Assembly (NCBI RefSeq): GCF_026013565.1
Contig: NZ_JAPDOB010000001.1
Span: 434,001 to 498,000 of the forward strand
Length of the DNA stretch: 64,000 nt
Reading direction: 5' to 3'
DNA from: Sphingomonas arvum
Lineage (GTDB): Bacteria > Pseudomonadota > Alphaproteobacteria > Sphingomonadales > Sphingomonadaceae
Below, piece by piece: positions 61,123-64,000 of this stretch (positions are counted from its first letter, which is position 1; each line of letters opens with the position of its first letter). The position numbers and the translations under genes were made by a program. A model generated the notes under the pieces. That model made no database searches. It was not told the origin of the DNA and saw only the letters and a program-made list of their open reading frames with translations.

Positions 61123-61193
61123 GGTGTGCGGCTTCTCTCGAGCTAGTCGCAGCTAAGTGACTGCTGTGGCTGGCTTCGTGCCCTAGCAGGCGA

Positions 61194-61207
61194 GTTGTTG
61201 TAACAAC
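61194..61207. promoter_or_regulatory. palindrome between divergent capsule genes
   Basis: GTTGTT-GT-AACAAC forms a 14-bp inverted repeat in the 168-nt spacer separating the leftward GT2 from kpsD. It may be an operator for both, but no regulator is known. Confidence 0.3.
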
Positions 61208-61290
61208 AGCGGTCCCGAGTTGCGCGCCGTAGCGAGTGGGTGATAGAGCGGCCAGCAATAATCCGGCCGTAAGCTAGGTCTTTGTTAAAT

Positions 61291-62457
61291 ATGTGGATAT
61301 CGAAACAGCGAACTTCGGCTCGCTCTCTGAAGCTGGGCATCGCGGTGCTCGGCGGCCTCATGCCGGCAGGCTGCGCTGGCCTGCCGAGCAGCGGCCCGAC
61401 GGGCGCAGTGATCCGGAAGGGCGCCAGCGCCGAGCAGGCGCCGTTTGCCTACACGCTCGTGGAGGTTGTCGACGCAAGCGCGCTTCCGGCGGCGGCGCCG
61501 TCTGTGGTGACAACCCTTCCGGTGGCCCTGCGCCGCCCGACCGACCTGTTGGGTCCGGGGGACGTCATCAACGTCACGGTCTACGAGGCTGGAGTGACGC
61601 TGTTTGGCGGGTCGGCGCTAGCGGGGGCCGCCGGTGCGGGCTCCACGATCGGATTGGACCCACGGTCGAGCGCCGAGCGGCTGCCGACCATGCGGATCGA
61701 CGACAGCGGCTATATCCGTGTGCCGTTCGTCGGGCGGGTGCGGGCGGCGGGGCGGACAGTCGCCGAGCTGCAATCGGCCATCCAGGAGGGGCTGCGGGGC
61801 AAGTCGCAGAGCCCGCAGGTCCTGGTCGCGATCCAGGAGTCGCTCAGCAACAGCGTTATCCTGGCGGGCGAGGTTGCACGCCCCGGGCGCCTGGTGCTGG
61901 CGACCAACCGTGAGTCGCTGGTCGACGCGATCGCGCTCGGGGGCGGCTACAAGGGTCAGGCCAAGGATGCCGTCGCGCGTGTGGAACGCGACGGCGGCTC
62001 GTTCGAAGTGCGCCTGAGCGAGTTGCTCGACCTGCCGGAAGAAGACGTCCGCGTCGCGCCCGGAGACCGCATCACCGTGGTCAGCCGGCCGCAGAGCTTC
62101 TCGGTGCTCGGCGCTGCGAACCGTGCCGAGGAAATCAGCTTTCCCCGCTCGAACCTCAGCCTGGCTCAGGCCGTGGCATTGTCGGGTGGGTCAAACCCCA
62201 ACCAGGGTGATCCAAGCGCCATTTACGTCTTCCGGTTCGTCCCGGGCCCGGACGGGCGCGAGCAGCCGACGGTGTACAATCTGAACATGATGCGGCCCGG
62301 CGCTTACCTGCTGTCGCAACGTTTCATGATGCGGGACCGCGACCTGCTGTTCGTCGGCAACGCCCGGGCCAACCAGGTCACGAAATTCGTGCAGCTGGTC
62401 AGCCAGCTGTTCGTGCCGGTCGCTACGGTGGGATCAACCGTCAGCGTCGTCCGCTAG
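61291..62457 (+). CDS. kpsD: polysaccharide export outer-membrane protein (KpsD/Wza family)
   Basis: The 388-residue protein has a signal with a lipobox-like end (MPAGC, with P at -3, atypical), a polysaccharide export (PES) domain (LGPGDVINVTVYEAGVTLFG, DSGYIRVPFVGRVRAAGRTVAEL) and two SLBB repeats (VILAGEVARPGRLVL, FSVLGAANRAEEISFP). It forms the outer-membrane channel that partners KpsE. The ATG at 61291 is preferred over TTG at 61282. Confidence 0.9.
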   Translation: MWISKQRTSARSLKLGIAVLGGLMPAGCAGLPSSGPTGAVIRKGASAEQAPFAYTLVEVVDASALPAAAPSVVTTLPVALRRPTDLLGPGDVINVTVYEAGVTLFGGSALAGAAGAGSTIGLDPRSSAERLPTMRIDDSGYIRVPFVGRVRAAGRTVAELQSAIQEGLRGKSQSPQVLVAIQESLSNSVILAGEVARPGRLVLATNRESLVDAIALGGGYKGQAKDAVARVERDGGSFEVRLSELLDLPEEDVRVAPGDRITVVSRPQSFSVLGAANRAEEISFPRSNLSLAQAVALSGGSNPNQGDPSAIYVFRFVPGPDGREQPTVYNLNMMRPGAYLLSQRFMMRDRDLLFVGNARANQVTKFVQLVSQLFVPVATVGSTVSVVR

Positions 62458-62534
62458 CCGGGACCGTCACTGCTTAGCGCCGTCGGCGTGATAGCCTGGC
62501 GCTTTGTGCCTGTGCTTGGATTGGAGATTGAAGG

Positions 62535-63359
62535 ATGCAGCTTTGCGGAACGCAGGTCGGCCAGGGTGAGCGGCTGTTCCTGATCGCAGGTCCGTGTGTC
62601 GTCGAGAGTGAGGCGCTCTGCCTGCAGGTCGCGGAAGAGCTTCGCCGGCTGGCCGATCGCCTGGAGCTGACCATTGTGTTCAAGGCCAGCTATGACAAGG
62701 CCAACCGTACTTCCGGCCAATCCTTCCGCGGACCAGGTGCTGACGAGGGGCTGCGAGTGCTGGAGAAGGTGCGCAGCGAAACTGGCCTGCCGGTCCTTAC
62801 GGACGTCCATTCGCCCGAGCAGGTCCGGGCAGCCGCGCAGGTTGTGGACGTGCTGCAGACGCCTGCCTTCCTGGCGCGTCAGACGGACCTCATCGAAGCG
62901 GCGGCGGTGTCCGGCAAGCCGGTCAACTTCAAGAAGGCGCAGTTCATGGCGCCGGCCGATACCAAGCCGATGATCGAGAAGGCTCGCGCGGCGGCGCGCC
63001 GGGCAGGAGTGCCTGACGCCTTCATGCTGTGCGAACGGGGGACCAGCTTCGGCTACAACAACTTGGTGGTTGACATGCGGAGCCTGGTGCTGATGCGCGA
63101 CGCGGGCTGCCCGGTCGTATTCGATGCCACCCACAGCGTTCAGCTGCCCGGCGGCATGGGCGACAAGTCGGGCGGGCAGCGCGAGTTCGTGCATCCGCTT
63201 GCGCGGGCCGCCGTGGCGGTCGGGGTCGATGGCTTGTTCATGGAATGCCATCCCAATCCCGAGCAGGCGTTGTCGGACGGGCCCAATGCGGTGCCGCTGG
63301 CCGAGCTTGGCGGGATCGTCGAGGACCTGTTGTCCATCCCTTCGCGCCGTACGTCGTAG
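62535..63359 (+). CDS. kdsA: 2-dehydro-3-deoxyphosphooctonate aldolase (KDO-8-P synthase)
   Basis: The 274-residue TIM-barrel enzyme condenses PEP and arabinose 5-phosphate. It contains [68 protein letters not shown] and [11 protein letters not shown]. With kdsD and kdsB it completes the Kdo route inside the capsule locus. A 77-nt spacer separates it from kpsD. Confidence 0.95.
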   Translation: MQLCGTQVGQGERLFLIAGPCVVESEALCLQVAEELRRLADRLELTIVFKASYDKANRTSGQSFRGPGADEGLRVLEKVRSETGLPVLTDVHSPEQVRAAAQVVDVLQTPAFLARQTDLIEAAAVSGKPVNFKKAQFMAPADTKPMIEKARAAARRAGVPDAFMLCERGTSFGYNNLVVDMRSLVLMRDAGCPVVFDATHSVQLPGGMGDKSGGQREFVHPLARAAVAVGVDGLFMECHPNPEQALSDGPNAVPLAELGGIVEDLLSIPSRRTS

Positions 63360-63365
63360 TCCGTC

Positions 63366-64000
63366 GTGGCCGGTTCGCCGGAGCGGCGTTATCTGCTGGA
63401 TGTATCGCGCCTGGTCTGGCGTGTCTGGCGCGGCGGCCTGCCGACCGGCATTGATCGCGTCTGCCTGGCCTATCTCGAACAATTCGAGGACCGCTCGCTT
63501 GCCGTGGTACAGCGCTCCGGCGTCCAGCTGGTGCTCTCCGCAAGCCACTCCGCCTGGCTGTTCCGAATTCTACGGGAAGCGGGGCCTGCCGCTCGCCGCC
63601 GGCTGATCATGTTGGCGGCGTCGGCAGGCCCTCGCGCGCTCCGCAGCAAGCCAACGGCTGGCAGCATCTACCTTAACGTCGGGCACACGGGGCTGAACGA
63701 GCCCTCCCTTCCTGCGTGGGTGCGCCGACACAGGCTCCGAGCAGTGTACCTCATCCACGATCTGATCCCGCTTACGCATCCCCAGTTCTGCCGGGCGGGC
63801 GAGGCCGCCAAGCATGAGCAGCGGATGGACACTGTGCTCAGCAGCGCCGCGGGGGTCATCGGCAACTCGCAAGCAACGCTTGACGAACTGGCCATGTTCG
63901 CCCGCGCCCGCGGCGTCGCGATGCCGGCATCGTTGCCTGCGCTGATCAGCGGAATACCGGCTGCGACCAAGGTTCTGCCGCGAATGCAGGATCGGCCGTA
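63366..64000 (+). CDS. glycosyltransferase (GT4-type), 3'-truncated by the window end
   Basis: The reading frame opens at GTG 63366, 6 nt after the kdsA stop, and stays open to the last base (211 codons). It begins VAGSPERRYLLDVSRLVWRVWRG and has GLPTGIDRVCLAYLEQF, VYLIHDLIPLTHPQFC and VIGNSQATLDEL, the N-terminal half of a GT-B enzyme of a type often found in sphingomonad capsule loci. The nucleotide-sugar domain lies beyond the window. Confidence 0.75.
   Translation, partial: MAGSPERRYLLDVSRLVWRVWRGGLPTGIDRVCLAYLEQFEDRSLAVVQRSGVQLVLSASHSAWLFRILREAGPAARRRLIMLAASAGPRALRSKPTAGSIYLNVGHTGLNEPSLPAWVRRHRLRAVYLIHDLIPLTHPQFCRAGEAAKHEQRMDTVLSSAAGVIGNSQATLDELAMFARARGVAMPASLPALISGIPAATKVLPRMQDRP

Overview
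The window reads as a chromosomal segment of a high-GC alphaproteobacterium of the Sphingomonadaceae (Sphingomonas-like). Supporting this are a zeaxanthin-type crtYIB/crtZ cluster, two large TonB-dependent receptors, DUF3297 and DUF6582 proteins, PspC-type proteins, an EcfG-type promoter and palindromic repeats of the kind common in sphingomonads. No rRNA, CRISPR array, transposase or integrase was seen. One tRNA (Thr, anticodon TGT) is present. The taxonomic call is inference from gene content, not from a marker gene.

Layout. 0-4.2 kb: leftward genes for a transketolase/AceE-like enzyme, a small unknown protein, a MaoC hydratase and a CitE-like CoA-ester lyase. 4.2-6.7 kb: a DUF4142 lipoprotein with an EcfG-like promoter, a divergent HxlR regulator/azoreductase pair and two small unknown genes. 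6.8-9.1 kb: a metal-response unit in which a MerR/CueR-like regulator faces an operon of a truncated glutaredoxin and a His/Met-rich envelope protein. 9.2-12.8 kb: a branched-chain 2-oxoacid dehydrogenase operon (E1alpha, E1beta, E2) with a palindromic repeat pair inside the E2 linker. 12.9-20.1 kb: a serine hydrolase, DUF3297, two PspC loci each preceded by a -24/-12 (sigma-54) promoter, a ZnuD-like TonB receptor and threonine synthase. 20.2-27 kb: tRNA-Thr, an RNase H-like unknown with an in-frame palindromic insertion, YjbR, a mechanosensitive channel, rarA, a PadR regulator, a GT4 glycosyltransferase and a DNA-deoxyinosine glycosylase. 27-31 kb: carotenoid genes. 31-32.8 kb: DUF2141 and MgtC/DUF4010. 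32.8-42.5 kb: a probable catabolic cluster of TonB receptor, Baeyer-Villiger monooxygenase, SDR, alpha/beta hydrolase, GMC oxidoreductase and coniferyl-type aldehyde dehydrogenase. 42.6-44.6 kb: an outer-membrane barrel with polyproline tails and an IMPase-family phosphatase.

44.9 kb to the window end is a capsule (group 2/3, ABC-transporter dependent) locus. kdsD, kdsB and kdsA make activated Kdo, kpsE, kpsM, kpsT and kpsD form the export path, and several glycosyltransferases, an FkbM methyltransferase, a DUF5672 protein and a PhyH-type dioxygenase would build and decorate the polymer. KpsC and KpsS, the Kdo transferases usual for such loci, are not inside the window and could lie beyond 64,000, where the last glycosyltransferase is cut. 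The stretch from about 49 to 58 kb looks less GC-rich than the rest, which fits exchange of the serotype-specific middle of the locus.

Recurring architecture: many genes are coupled by ATGA, GTGA or TGATG overlaps, and four separate convergent pairs end on one shared CTAG tetranucleotide. The most distinctive signals are the paired sigma-54/PspC loci, the two palindromic elements read in frame inside proteins, the MerR unit whose regulator appears to start inside its own operator, and the large multi-domain glycosyltransferases of the capsule locus.
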